A stretch of DNA of 64,000 bases from Corella eumyota (lineage: Eukaryota > Chordata > Ascidiacea > Phlebobranchia > Corellidae): contig OY720097.1 of assembly GCA_963082875.1 (NCBI GenBank), positions 11,292,501-11,356,500 on the forward strand, given 5' to 3'. The notes under the pieces were generated by a model. That model worked only from the letters and a program-made list of their open reading frames with translations, did no database searches and was not told where the DNA came from. The position numbers and the translations under genes are program-made. Of the stretch, positions 1 to 12,712 are shown piece by piece; the first letter of the stretch is position 1, and every line of letters begins with the position of its first letter.

Positions 1-900
1 TTTAAATCTTGATCAATTGCATATTATGATATTACTAACTCAAAAATAAATTAAAATTTTAATTTTTATCACTAATTGGTTAATAATAGGTGTTTATTTA
101 TTAAAATTTAAAGTTTGTTATTTATTTTTTAAATCTTGGTCAATTGTATATCATGATATCAGTAACTCAAAAATAAATTAAAATTTTAATTTTTATCACT
201 AATTACTAATTAAAAGGTGTTTCTTTATTAAAATTTAAAGGTTGTTATTAATTTTTCAAATCTTGGTCAATTGTATATCATAATATTAGTATCTCAAAAC
301 TGAATTAAAATTTTAATTTTTAATCACTAAATACTAATTAATAAGTGTTTGTTTATTTAAATTTAAAGGTTGTTGTTAATTTTTTAAATTTTTGTCAATT
401 GTATATTATGATATTAGTAACTCAAAAATAAATTAAAATTTTAATTTTTGACACTAATTACTAATAATAGGTGTTTGTTTATTTAAATTTAATGATTGTT
501 TTTAGATTTTTAAATTTTGGTCAGTTATATGTTATAATATTTATAACTTGAAAATGAAAAAAAAATTAATTCTTTTTGTTTATTATATTTAAATGCTTGT
601 TTGTTGATTAAAAGTTAAAGTCCGATATTAAGCATTAAAAATTTGATATAATGTATTTTAAAATATAAGTAGTTGAAAAACATATTTGAAAAATAAGTTT
701 CAATTGTTTATCATATTTAAATGCTTGTTTATTTAATTTAAATCAAAAATCAATTTTAGGAATTTAAAATTTGGTATAATCTATATCCTGATATAAACAA
801 CTTAAAACTGCGTTAAATATTAGTTTTGTGTGTATAGTATATATAAATGCTTGTTTGTTTATTCAAATATATGTAATATTCTTAGTTAATGTTTATGCAT
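1..900. repeat. Degenerate ~127-bp AT-rich tandem repeat
   Basis: The phrase AAATCTTGGTCAATTG and its variants recur at about 4, 131, 258, 386 and 512, so the period is 126-128 bp with roughly four and a half recognisable units up to about 590. Each unit also carries a run of AACTCAAAAATAAATTAAAA type and a GGTGTTTGTTTATT type segment. From about 590 to 900 the pattern continues in a much more decayed form. No coding frame is visible. The repeat lies in what must be an intron of the UNC93A-like gene, since that gene's last visible exon (1883-2025) ends in an open splice donor pointing left. Confidence 0.8.
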
Positions 901-939
901 ATCTTTTTTTATTTATAGAAATTTATGTTAAAAATAATC

Positions 940-1700
940 AAATAATTTCGAACCATATTTTATTTATCAAATAAATCTAGTTGTTTTTATTCTTATTTGA
1001 CAAATTTTGAAAGACGATAACTTTTGTTCTTTAAAACTAAAAGTTCTAAATTTTTAGTATGTTTGTTATTATCCCAACGAATCGCAAACCTCCTATTAAC
1101 GACATTTAATTATCACTAATTACTAATTAATATATTTTATTATTAAAATTTAAAGATTAAATTTGCTGAAATTTTAATATGTTGTTGGTATTATTATTTT
1201 GTATGTTGCTATTTAAAATGAAGATTTAACTCTAGCTAAATATCGTTTAATCATTATTTTTGTTTTTTATAAAATAATGAATCAGTGTGAGTTTAACGCT
1301 TGAATAATTTAATAGCGTTCTGGTCGCCGTCAAAAATCGTCCTTTTCGCTGTCCATTAAAGTAAAAAATATTGGTTGAAAATTTAAGTAAAATGTTAAAA
1401 TATAAGTAAACAATGTGTAAAATTTTCGTTTTAATTGTTTTGTTATTATTATATTTTAATACTTGTTTGATTACTAAAAAATTAAGATCGGTATTTTGCT
1501 TTTAAATTTAGTTTACTTTTATATTACAATATCAATGAGTGCGTGTTCGCTTGTTAAAATTAGGTTTAAATATAAAAAAGTTCATATTTAAATTTATAAT
1601 TTAATTAATAAACCTACTAAATAAATTATATTTATAAAAAAAATCAAACAATTTCGAACCATATTTTATTTATCAAATAAATCTAGTTTTGAGTTGATTT
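940..1700. repeat. Direct duplication about 700 bp apart
   Basis: A block beginning ATTTCGAACCATATTTTATT is present at about 946-989 and again, almost unchanged, at about 1650-1692, with similar AT-rich sequence in front of each copy. It looks like a further, larger-period part of the same intronic repeat region. No open frame, no tRNA-like boxes and no terminal repeats mark it as a known element class. Confidence 0.6.
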
Positions 1701-1882
1701 TCATAGAATTATTGGTAATCACACAAATTACGTAACAAATTTTTTTTTTAATTTTTTTAAATCATTTCCCCTAATTTATTCTTTAAATTGTAATTAACTT
1801 CAAAAAAATTTAAAAAATTTTTTGTTTTTAATAATACAAGTTTACCACGGATAATATTAAATAAGATGTTCGTTTAACTTAC

Positions 1883-4411
1883 GAAGATTTGTGGAGTCTT
1901 CGCTAGATAACACGAAGGAAGAAATGAGATTTCCTATTATATTGTTAAATTGAAAGAACAGAAAAAATACCCCGAAGAATCGGTTAACGACAGTGTCAGT
2001 TGTTTCATTTGTTAACCTGGCATATCTGCAAAAAATCGTGTTTGTTTTAGCGTATAAAAAAACTTTGTCGATAACCATTACCAATGTAATAAAAAAATAC
2101 CTTTTAGCAATGGTGGTAAGATAAGCACACTTAGCTGACCACAAGGGAGCGGCACATATTCCTACTATGATAGATGCTGGCGTTAGCGTCCCCCAATGGG
2201 GATAAAAGTTTGCCAAGCTGTAGGTCGAGTAACCCACAATTGAAATACATATTGTCCATTTGCAGCCCAGGTAACGTATTACTGTAAAAATACAACAAAA
2301 ATTAAGCCATAAAAAATATTTTAAAAATTGAAACAGTGTTTGTAAGATACTGATTTCCCCAAAATACCACTAAATGATAAATTTTATACAACTTTTTTAC
2401 AGAAATGTCGACTCATGGCATTAAATGTTTTATTAAGTTCTTTGATCAACCGACCCGTATTAACAGCGTTTTATGATTTATATTAAACTGTTGGTTTTAC
2501 AGTTTATGCTTGCTAATGTTGGCTTTACAATAGACCGTAAAGTAAGTTTTTAGTACAGCGTTCGCCTGTGTTGTGGGGTGCCCTTAAAAGCTGAAAATTT
2601 AAAATGGCTGTTAATTGTTATCAGTCACAAAAATAAAGAGACCACAAAATGGCAACGACCTTAATTCTATTTTGGGAGGCAAAAAAACATTTTCTACTGA
2701 ACAATAAAATGGGATTCATAAGAATAAAAAAACACGTTTAACATGGATGATAAAGTAAAATAAATGTTTGTTGAGCAGTTAACAATTTATTACTTGGTGA
2801 GTTGCTAAATGTCATTGCAGGTGCAGGAAAACATGCTTTCACAAAGCTAATAAAGCTTGTTTAAAAAATAATCAAAATCCCAAGGGTAGCCTATTTAATA
2901 TTTTTCAACATTAAAACATTTTTTAAACCTTAAATTAATAAATTTTTACTATTTTAAATATAATTAGGTGATGACCTGATCAGCAAAGAAAATAAGTTAA
3001 TACACTCAAGTGCTTTCAAGTCTGAAATTTTATGATATCATAAAAAGTCCATACCTGACGCGAGTATTTTAATATCATAAAAACAATGGGATAAATGGAA
3101 AACCCATTTTTATAAACGTTCTTATAGTTTTATCAAACCTGTGAGTTGGCAAAGTAAACAAATATAAAACTTTGTATACGTGCAGAAAACCGTTAAATAC
3201 AGAAGCTAATATTAAATTTACCGTTAAAAATTTTTTTGAAAACTATAATTTTTGATTTCATGGTAAATAGGCCAAAAAAATGGAAATTTTTTAAATTAAG
3301 ATATTAAAAAAAAAAATTTTTAAAAGCACTTTCACCTCTAACAATATAGACTTACTATAAAGTTATTAATTAAACTCGCGGGGTTGTAAATTCTTGCTAA
3401 AGACACTTGAAGTTTATTTGAAAAGGGACATTCGCAAACATTTACAAAGTTGGTACGTAATAAATTCAACAAAAATGTTTCAAATTCTTTGACGGATTTT
3501 AATTAATTTGACGTTTTGTCACTTACGTAAAGAAAAGATCAAAATACGATAAAAATTTAGATCCCCTAATAAATAAAAGGGTCAAATATTTTTAATTAAC
3601 GCTAGTGTAAACGTTTGTATAAGGCGTGGTATAGCAAAAATATTCAAGTCAGGGCACTCATCGCGTTAGTACTCAAGAAAATATGCAAGCCAGTTTTCAT
3701 AGCCTAATATCAAGGACGGGTTTGTGTAAAGTCCCTATATGTAAATATATAATTAAGTGGTTCTTGATATTTCGTTTATCTATATAAAAACAAACAAAAT
3801 CTAAAAGCATATAAATCGTTGTTTTCCCTTACACCAAAAATACCCTTTTTAAAAGAAAAAAGTTTAATAAAATCGGTCAGAAATTTTATGTACCTTAAAA
3901 TATTTACGTACCGTAAGTAGGAAGAAACATTGCAGAGATAATAAGCGAGCCATATATAATCGATAGCGAACCTGTTCCCAACCCATCTTCATAGTTCAAA
4001 CTAGACTGTAGGTTTGATACTCCGCCAAATGCCGTGAAATTACACATAAACGAGAAACATATCAGAAGCAAATTTTTCCATATATGTATCTTCGCTTTCC
4101 TAAAATTATAACACAGCTTTTTAAAAAACATAAATAGCAACTTCTCGTTAACATTAAAAGAAATAAAGATTAAAATTGGTGCCATTTTTTTTTGATATTT
4201 CACTACTTTTTTACTTTAGTTTAGCCGGGTCTCTCATAATTGCATCCAAATCTCTGTCTGTTTCGTCCGAACTTTCCGATCCAGATCTAGATGACCTGTC
4301 TTCTGGTTTTGTTAAGCTTCGCTGTTCTTCCGAGGCATCAAAGTCACGTGGTTTATAATTACCAGCATTATCTTGTTCAATATTGTCACCCGAAGCTAAA
4401 GAGTAGCTCAT
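1883..4411 (-). CDS. UNC93A: UNC93A-like transmembrane protein, N-terminal part
   Basis: Four exons read right to left: 4411-4215, 4099-3912, 2281-2101 and 2025-1883, with splice phases 2, 1, 2, 1 that all agree. They encode the first ~236 residues; the rest lies beyond the left edge. Residues 1-64 are hydrophilic and rich in Ser, Asp and Glu, as expected for a cytosolic tail. The membrane part carries hallmarks of the UNC93/MFS family: AFGGVSNLQSSLN in the first helix region, GCKWTICISIVGY, APLWSAKCAYLT and NRFFGVFFLFFQ. UNC93A proteins are multi-pass membrane proteins whose substrate is poorly defined. The start is the ATG at 4411, the first in frame. Nothing seen in the exons suggests a pseudogene. 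Family assignment is strong; orthology to UNC93A rather than another UNC93 member is inferred. Confidence 0.85.
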
Positions 4412-7400
4412 CTTTGTAGATTTCTTGGCACAGTTGACAGCACAGTATATACGCTTATGCTACAGTCAATTACTTCTAAATGCGTAAATTTTGTTGTAAT
4501 TAATAAAAGTCTCTGCATAATTTTCCTAATTCTTTTAAACAATTTATATAATGAGAAAAACAATCACTCAATTTTTAACGCTAAAAAATATTAAAAACTC
4601 CACAATTCTGCAGTACACTTTTCTATAAATAAAAAATGACATTTCAGTTTCAACTAAACGATACATTTTTAAACATTAGAATTTGATCAATATCGTTTAT
4701 ATCCGATGTCTAGGAAGTTTTACCGTATTTAAGCACGTTGATGGACAAGTGGTATATTAAAATACTAACTACAACACAACAAGTAAACTGCTATAATAGC
4801 TAGTGGGTATTCGTTTGTTGCCATTTCATGTAAGTAACAATTTTAAACTGCTATAGTAAGCTACAGTAAAAACTATTAGTATTCAAGTTAATAAAACGAA
4901 AGTTAGTTACTTCTAAATACACTATAATATCTGCAAATTATGTTTTTAAAAAACTTCTTTTTTTAGAACTCTGTCAACACCTTACAACTAATATATTCAA
5001 GTTCTAACATACTTGACTTAATATATTTAGGTCCTAACTTTTACACATTTGTATTATCATACGATACGGTCTTTGTTGTTAAATAAAGGAAGTGTGACGT
5101 ATGAATAACTACAAAAAGGCGTTACCAACCTGAACATACAAGTTTTAAACACAAATTTAACTGATGCAGTGGGGATAGCACAAGTTTTATAAGTATGCGT
5201 TTCATAGGCCTACCTGTACAATAAAGTTTTTAATACGCATACAAAAAGGTAATAGGAGTTTTTACTATTTTTATTAGATGGATTAATTATTAACTTTACC
5301 TTAGCACGTTTGCATTTTTTAACTGTTCGTAACTACAAACAACTTTTGAAATACTTGAATATTTATAAGATAATGGGACAGTGTTTACTCAACAATGATA
5401 ATATTTCAAACTATCTTTTTTAACTTCCTAACAGTATTGTAACTATTTTGAACTATATAACACACAATACGCCCTTTCTTACCACCTTTATTTAGACAGT
5501 TATACTATATAACTTACATAGAATACTGGTTTACATTGGTTTTATATATAATTTGTTCTGTTAATAAATGGTAACGCGTTATAAAATAACAGGATACTAC
5601 ATTCTGACGCGAAGCACCGTTCATAGAAATTTCGCCGGATAAGTCTTACGCATTTAGTAAACCCCGCCTACTCCATTTACAGTACGTCGACCAATAGAAA
5701 CACAGAAAACCAATGAGATCTAGTATGCTATGTAGATAGTGGCTTGGCTTTAAAACAGGTTGTAATTTAATCCGTCTAAACTATTTAAGTTAGTTTTCGG
5801 TTGTGGAATTTTTTTCATTGTGTAGGTTCTACTCAAATATAAATGGATAAAACGATATTATAATAAAAAACTAAACAAACTCGATTCAAATACCGGATTT
5901 TCTGTGTGATCTTTATGATATTTTTAAGTTGTCTTTCAAGTGTCTTTAACTTAAAAATATGGGCAATTTAAAGTTCAATCATGTTCGAAGAACACACACA
6001 TTTACTTTTCTTAGATTTTTGTCCCTTGAGGCAACCTAGGCGACAGTTTTTAACCGAATATGACTAATTGCGGTTTATATTTTTAAACTAAAGTTATTAC
6101 TACTTTCATAAAAAAACTGATTTAACTTTATGTACTTGTTTATATAATCTGACTGTATAACTAAACGATTTTGCATCCTCTCACCGGAAAATGACAGTTC
6201 AAATCAGCTAACACGTGTTCACACAAAACTAGTAACGCAAGTTCTAAGTTCCTGTCAGCTTGTTACAAGATAATAATATGAAGTCAACTAACTTTCAGGT
6301 GACGTCATAATGATTTGATGCGCTACGTATTATACTCGTTGTATTTAGCCTTATGGTAAAAATAAGGTAACATTAAAACTAAAAAAACATTATAAGGGGT
6401 TTCTAACTTGCTAATTTATGATACTGACGGTTTTTTCTTATATCTATGTTCCAATACTAACGCTATAGCTAAAAATAAGCTCGTTTGACGTGAAAAAAAT
6501 ACTTTACACATCGATGATCTTTCAAACCCTACATTTACACACGAGAGTGAGTTTAGTTTGCCATTTGTAAACAGCATCACAAACATTTGATATTAAACGC
6601 CTGTACCCAACTACGTTTTTTTTTGTTATCGTAATTGTGAAGCCTTTATCATATTTAGGGAGATTGTAAACATGTCTTAAAAAGAGTTAACCTTAAAATA
6701 AAAACGTATAATGTATAGGACCACTTTTACTTTTAAGTTAAAGATTGTATAATAGTGTTCCGCTTTTTCTTCTGTAACATGACTAAATAATAAAAACTTG
6801 TACAATTTGTCAATTATTTTTACACGTAGGCAAGTTGTGGTGTAAAAGGCAATTTTACCTTTTCTTGAACAGGGTAGGTACTTCAAACAACAGGCGTATT
6901 TCTTATATCAATGATCTTGTTGGATAAAAATAATACAACGCCTTAGCAACTAGCCAATAATAAAACGAGTTCCATAGGTCCGGGTATGACGCATATTTCT
7001 TTAAGGTACTATAAATCACAGGTTAGCGCCAAAACCACATTTATTTTTTTAACATTTCAAAGTTTAATATTACCCATACTTTGCCTTTTATCCATAATGG
7101 TAAATACGTGAGCATACCTATGTACAAATAAACAAAGCACGTTGCTCTATTAAAAATTAACGATTAAATAGTATTTTAGGTTAAGTATAAAATTAATATA
7201 TACAAAAAAATTAATTAAAATTTAAGTCACCATAATTTTGTTGCATAAAGCAAAATAGCGAGTGTTTGTTAGACTAGGCTAACTACAATGGGTTTTCGTT
7301 TTTTACGAGAAACACGTACGAGAAAAGGGGACAACAGTATATGACCCATAAAACTAGGTATATTTAATTTATCTTCTGTTGTTAAAACTGTTTTTAACCT

Positions 7401-7552
7401 AGACTACCGATTTTTTTTAAAAATGGCTAAACTTCAAAGCGGGCAAACACGGTTGTAAAAATTTGTTTGCAAAAAGCAAACATATTTGTGGAACGAAAAG
7501 CATTACTAAACTAAAAAAATGTAAAAATTAAAGTTTGCACTATAAAACAAAT
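4412..7552. other. Intergenic, no gene seen
   Basis: This is the upstream side of the UNC93A-like gene. No frame here has exon-like features on either strand. About 5590-5710 is less AT-rich than its surroundings and contains two CCAAT-type boxes (ACCAATAGAAAC and AACCAATGAG), so it could be a distal promoter or 5' exon of the minus-strand gene, but nothing proves it. A perfect TGACGTCA palindrome lies at 6300-6307. Confidence 0.5.
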
Positions 7553-7625
7553 CGCCCAACGTGGGGCTCGAACCCACGACCGTTGGATTAAGAGTCCAAC
7601 GCTCTACCGACTGAGCTAGCCGGGC
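7553..7625 (-). tRNA. tRNA-Lys(CTT)
   Basis: The minus strand folds as a standard 73-nt cloverleaf. The acceptor stem GCCCGGC pairs with GTTGGGC (two G-U pairs), followed by a G discriminator. The D arm contains the A box TAGCTCAGTCGG, the anticodon loop is CTCTTAA with anticodon CTT, and the T arm contains GGGTTCGAGCCCC. There is no intron and no encoded CCA. A short T-rich run, GTTTTA, follows on the minus strand and would serve as a polymerase III stop. All invariant positions look intact, so this is a functional gene rather than a SINE head. Confidence 0.97.
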
Positions 7626-7930
7626 GATGACTCCTAAAACATCAGTGGTTCGTTTAAGCAATGATCATATGATTATTTGAAATAGTTAACTAGATTCTAT
7701 TGTTTAAAAAATAAAGCTTAACTAAAATATTTATAAATACATTTTATTTAAATAAATGTGTTTTTTTACTATGACTTAAATAATTTGACATCACTGAGCT
7801 TTGGCGAAACATTTAGCTGCTCTCTGCTGCTTTTTAATAATCAATGGTGCAAAGTTGTTTAAATGTTGTTGTCTTGTATGATATAACATCATATTTTTGT
7901 TAATGCAAGGTACATAAATTGTGTTTAAAA

Positions 7931-10069
7931 ATGTCATCTTCTGCCGATGAGCGTATATTAACTGCGTATGATAACACGTTGCTTGGAATTCTACAAAATG
8001 AAGCTGGTCTGGAACCCTTTTTGGACGTAATTTTTGGGTTTTTATGTCGCCGGACGGATTTTTATAGAATTATGAAAGATCCTATGCAAAAATATGGCTT
8101 TCCTGAAGGTGTTGCTGAAAATATGATACGAACAGTAAGTTAATGTTAAAAAATATTGTTTTATACAGTGTGATAGTGTTAATACGCTTTTGCAGTACTT
8201 CAGAAAATATCAAGATTTAGTTTTTAAAGCTGAAGAAAAAGCAGAAAAAATTCAAAAATCCAAGCAAGGTTAGATTTTACTTGAAATATAATACTGCCTT
8301 TTTTAAACAAAAAATGGTGTAAAACTATAGATATTAAATTATGTAGTGATTGTTCAACCATTATCTGTAATCAAAAACCTAACATTTTTATAGTTAGTAC
8401 CCCACCTGTTGCTAAAGAAGAAATAATTGAAGCAACAGAGGTAACTAAAAACGTGGAAGATTTAAAACCAAAAGATAATGATCAAATTGGCAATACACCA
8501 AATGAAAAAGAAATTGAGAAAAATACTGTGTCAAACAAAAAAGATACTGAAAAAGTTGAAGCCAAAGCTAGTGAAGTAGTAAATGAGTAAGTATGTTATT
8601 AATATTTTTTACGATATTTTTAGTCAATTTTGATTGTTATATTTATGTTAAGAAATTAGTTTATTTAAGACTGCGATGATAAAATTTTGCATAGCTCAAA
8701 AATAAAAAAAAAGTTGTTGATCTTTTTATTTTGTCTACCCTGTAATCTTTTTATAACGTGCAAATTTGTTATGTTAAAAATTCAGTTTTTGATTTGTTTA
8801 AAAAGTTAAGTGAAAATTTAGTATTGCAAGAAAATTTAGTATTGCAAGGGAAAAAACGTTATTTAATTTTATTATTTTATTTTAAAGTCAAGCTGCATTT
8901 CAAAAAAATCCAGACAGTTACAATGGAGCCTCGAGGGAAAATTATAGTTGGTCACAAAATTATGAAGACATCGATGTAAAAATTCTTGTCAACAAAAATG
9001 TAACCCGCGGAAAACAGGTTCAATTTTTAGTTAAAGACGATTATTTTAAATCGATTTTATACATCATACGTCTTAATTAATGTTAGAATTTTACCATACT
9101 AGTTATTATTTCACACATTTAGTCCTTTTTATATCTCAAAAATATGTATAAATATTTAAAGAACGGCTAATTAGCATACTTTCTTTAAAATTATTTTATA
9201 TCTTCTTTAAGGTTAGAATAGAAATTGCACGCAAGAGCCTAAAAGTTCAGGTACAAAACCTGGAAACATCGAATTATGATGACATTGTTAATGGAGAACT
9301 GCAACATGAAGTTAATAAAGAAGAAAGCATGTGGTCATTAGAAGCTGGAAAAAATATATCAGTATGATTAAATTTTTTTTGTTTTAACAAAACGATTGAT
9401 GTTGAGCAGAAAATTTAAATAAGCTGTAACTATAAGTTACATATATTTTTTCATCTTTTTTTTATTTAAAATAATTTTGATTTTATTAGATTACCTTAAC
9501 TAAAGTGAAGCCAATTTGGTGGACAATGTTAGTAAAAGGGGAAGAGGAAATTGACATCCAAAAAATATGTCCAGAGCGCTCCATGGCCGACATGGATGCT
9601 GAAGAGAAAGCTGTCATCAACAAACTCCAATTTGATGACAGGCAAAAAAAACTTGGTCTTCCTCAAAGCCATGAAATGGTAAGAAAATATTTGAGTCCAA
9701 ATAAATAAATTAGAAACAAATATTGTAATTTTTACTTTTTTGGATCACAGTTTTTTACGATTCTCGCTAATTCTCTTTTCTACTTTACAATCTTCGGTAA
9801 TTCTCTCTTGTACTTTTTGTTCCTTGCCAATTCTTTTTTGTACTTAACATTCTTATTGCTAATTTTCTTTTGTACTTTACGCTCCTATTTTTTCGTAGAC
9901 CTTACGGTACTAAAGATTTATTTTCTTAATACAACTAATATTTGTTTTTTAAAAACAGAAAGTTCATGAAATGTTAAAGAAAGGTTGGAATGCTGAAGAC
10001 TCTCCTTTTAAGGGACAAAAATTCGATCCAAAAATGTTTAACATTTCTCCTGGTGCAATTGGAGACTAA
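7931..10069 (+). CDS. NUDCD3: NudC domain-containing protein 3
   Basis: Seven exons: 7931-8134, 8196-8268, 8394-8586, 8888-9017, 9212-9361, 9490-9678, 9959-10069; 349 residues, close to the usual ~360. The N-terminal helical domain reads LLGILQNEAGLEPFLDVIFG and RRTDFYRIMKDP, typical of NUDCD3. A charged Lys/Glu-rich linker follows (about 93-156). Then comes the CS/p23-like domain beginning at YNGASRENYSWSQNYEDI and running through MWSLEAG and PIWWTML. The C-terminus (KVHEMLKKGWNAEDSPF, FNISPGA) matches the family end. NUDCD3 is an HSP90-associated co-chaperone that stabilises dynein intermediate chain and other beta-propeller clients in the cytosol. The ATG at 7931 is the first in frame. Identification rests on full-length similarity and is secure. 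Confidence 0.95.
9756..9890 (+). repeat. ~31-bp tandem repeat in NUDCD3 intron 6
   Basis: About four imperfect copies of a pyrimidine-rich unit of roughly 30-32 bp, built around GCTAATTCTCTTTTGTACTT, lie head to tail inside the last intron of NUDCD3. The copies differ by several substitutions. It is a simple intronic minisatellite. Confidence 0.75.
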
Positions 10070-10610
10070 ATTTTGATAAGATTACCTTGCCAATTTTTTT
10101 TTTTTAATATTTAATTTTATTTTTTGTGTTACATGCTAAAATTATTTAGCATTTAAAAAAAAAATAATTGTAATTTATAAAAAAGTTCATTATATTTTGA
10201 TGCTGTATTTTTTAAATTTGATTATTAGATAATATGTAGTTATTAGTTATGATTTAAGTAATGGATTTATGCATTCAAAAAAAATGAATTTATGCATTCA
10301 AACTTTATTTTTTTGTAATATTCCCCTTTTTTATTCATTGCTACTGTTTATTATACAACTAAATTTATTACAATGAATTTAAATAAAAAAAGATTTACTT
10401 AGTTCTGCATGCGAAAATCTGTAGCAAAATTTTAGTGCTGTTTTTGAATTTTTACATTGTTAATGATTTATAGTGAATGCAATTTTCATAAAATAATTAT
10501 ATATTGAGATTTGCTTACAAAACTGAATATTGTTTCAAAATTATTTTTGGTTGTTAAAACATTTTTGTTTAAGTTTTAGGTAATTATCAACTAGTAGGTA
10601 ATTTTTTAAA
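10070..10610 (+). other. NUDCD3 3' UTR and CARNMT1 upstream region
   Basis: This holds AT-rich sequence between two genes on the same strand. No gene is visible. A pyrimidine-rich tract ending in TTTTAG at about 10579 lies shortly upstream of the CARNMT1 ATG and could be a 3' splice site for a 5' UTR intron or for spliced-leader trans-splicing. Confidence 0.4.
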
Positions 10611-12712
10611 ATGGAAATAGAGAATGATTCGAGTAAAAAAGTAGAAAATGATCAAGAAGAAATTTTTCATTTTATGAAAGTCATGAATGCATTTAAAGCA
10701 TACAGGTTAGTTTTTTTAGTGATAAAGTACATTTCTAACTAGGGTTTAACATAATTTTCTTTTACAACTAAATTTTAGATGTATGGCAAATTTTATGTTT
10801 TAATAATTTTTAGACGAACAACTCTAAGATTGCTGGATGTATGTGAAGACAATTTTTCTAAACTTTCAAGTAGACAAAAGGAAATGCTTCCAAACCATTT
10901 AGGTTTTATAAATGATGCGAAGGTTTGTGTTGATTTTAATGCTGCTGTGATTAAGGAAATAACCAATTACTGCAGTGGGATGTTTGAAAATAAAGAGTAT
11001 ACGGAGGTAAATTAATTGCTATTGAAAATACTTTTAATCAGGCCTTAAAAAAATTTTTAACAAGCCTTTAAATTATTTGGTTAATAAAGCTTTTTAAAAT
11101 AGAAAATGTTATAAAATGATAATTAACTTATTAATCCATTTTGCACAGTTACTCATTTAAAAAAAATGGTTTAAATTTAAAATATTTTCTCAGTCTTCGT
11201 TTTCTCAAATAAAATGGCCAATTATTTATACATAAAATGCAAAGATTAAAGATCATGTACCGCACACTTCATTTGATATGGACAAAGTAAAATCAACACT
11301 TAGGCAAATTGTTAGAGATTGGTCCTTGGAAGGAGAAAAAGAAAGAAGTTTGTGTTACGAACCAATAATTAAGGAAATTTTACATAGAATTCCAATACCT
11401 GTTTTAAAAGAATGTTCACCCAACAATGTATAATAGTTTTTTGTTTTTTATAGTTTTAAAACTTTATGTACTTTATCTATAATTTCAACCCCTAGATTAT
11501 TATAAAACAACATTTAAAATTCCTATTATAATATTTATGAAATCTTTTAGTCTACATAGTATTTTTTTTTATTTAAATGCATATGTTATTTAAAATAATA
11601 AATGTTTTGTATAAAAGAGCATAAAAACTGTTATTTAAAGATGCATAGGTTACCTTATTCCATTAGCTAAATAAGGATGATGCAAGAATTTAAACCAAAA
11701 ATATTGTTTTTGGGACTAATAATTTTTTTACATATAACTAATATTTTACCTTTAGCCAAACTTAGATAAATTGAAAATACTAGTGCCAGGTTGTGGTCTT
11801 GGCAGACTGGCATGGGAACTTGCTAAACATGGATACTGGTGTCAGGGAAATGAATTTAGCTTTTACATGTTATTTACTTCTTACTTTATTATAAACAGGT
11901 AATTTTGAACTTATTCATTTTAATAAATATACTTTATTTTTTTAGACATAACATTTTAATTTAAAAACAAATTTTTCTTTTTAGAATGCAATCAACTTTA
12001 AATGATGATTTTCACCAATTTACTATTTATCCATGGGTAGAAAAAAGGTGCAACAACATATCATGGAAAAATATTTTGCAACCAATTAAATTTCCAGATG
12101 TAAATCCTTCATCGTTGCCGTTTGAAAATAAATTTTCAATGGCAGCTGGTGACTTTTTAGAAATATATACTGATAATGGTAATTTTTTACAGACTTTTTT
12201 AAAATTAAATTTCCATATAATAAATGAGAGTGTTTTATTAATGTCAATATAAGACATAAGTGACCAAATCAATACTGTTTTACTTCACTTTTAGACCAAT
12301 GGGATTGTATAGCAACTTGTTATTTTATTGACACAGCCCATAACATAATAGACTACATAGAAAGAATATATCAGATTTTAAAACCTGGTGGATTGTGGGT
12401 AAATCTAGGTCCACTTTTGTATCATTTTTCTGGCATGGCAAATGAAACTTCTATTGAATTGTCATATGAGGAAGTTAGAGATGTAGTTAAAAAAGTAGGA
12501 TTTACTATAAAGGTGAGTGGTATATTTATTAATTTTTTTTTAAATATTTTTTTATAATTTTTGATTACAAAATATTTGCAAAATTAACAGTAATTTGCAT
12601 ATTTTTAAAGAAAGAAGAGTGGCTAAAAGGACAGTACACAAATGACCCAAACTCAATGATGCAATATCAATATAACTGTGTTTTATTTGTTGCTGAAAAA
12701 CCTAAAGACTAA
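10611..12712 (+). CDS. CARNMT1: Carnosine N-methyltransferase
   Basis: Seven exons: 10611-10705, 10814-11006, 11245-11427, 11756-11898, 11985-12178, 12295-12512, 12611-12712; 375 residues, slightly shorter than the ~400 of vertebrates because of a short N-terminus. The protein transfers a methyl group from S-adenosylmethionine to the imidazole of carnosine, giving anserine. Seen in sequence: [17 protein letters not shown], the SAM-binding Gly-rich motif [55 protein letters not shown] and [16 protein letters not shown], all in the order expected for the N2227/CARNMT1 family. Splice phases agree throughout. The start is the ATG at 10611, the only in-frame one before the conserved part. In an animal without obvious carnosine metabolism, the true substrate could also be a related dipeptide or a His-containing protein. 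Confidence 0.96.
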
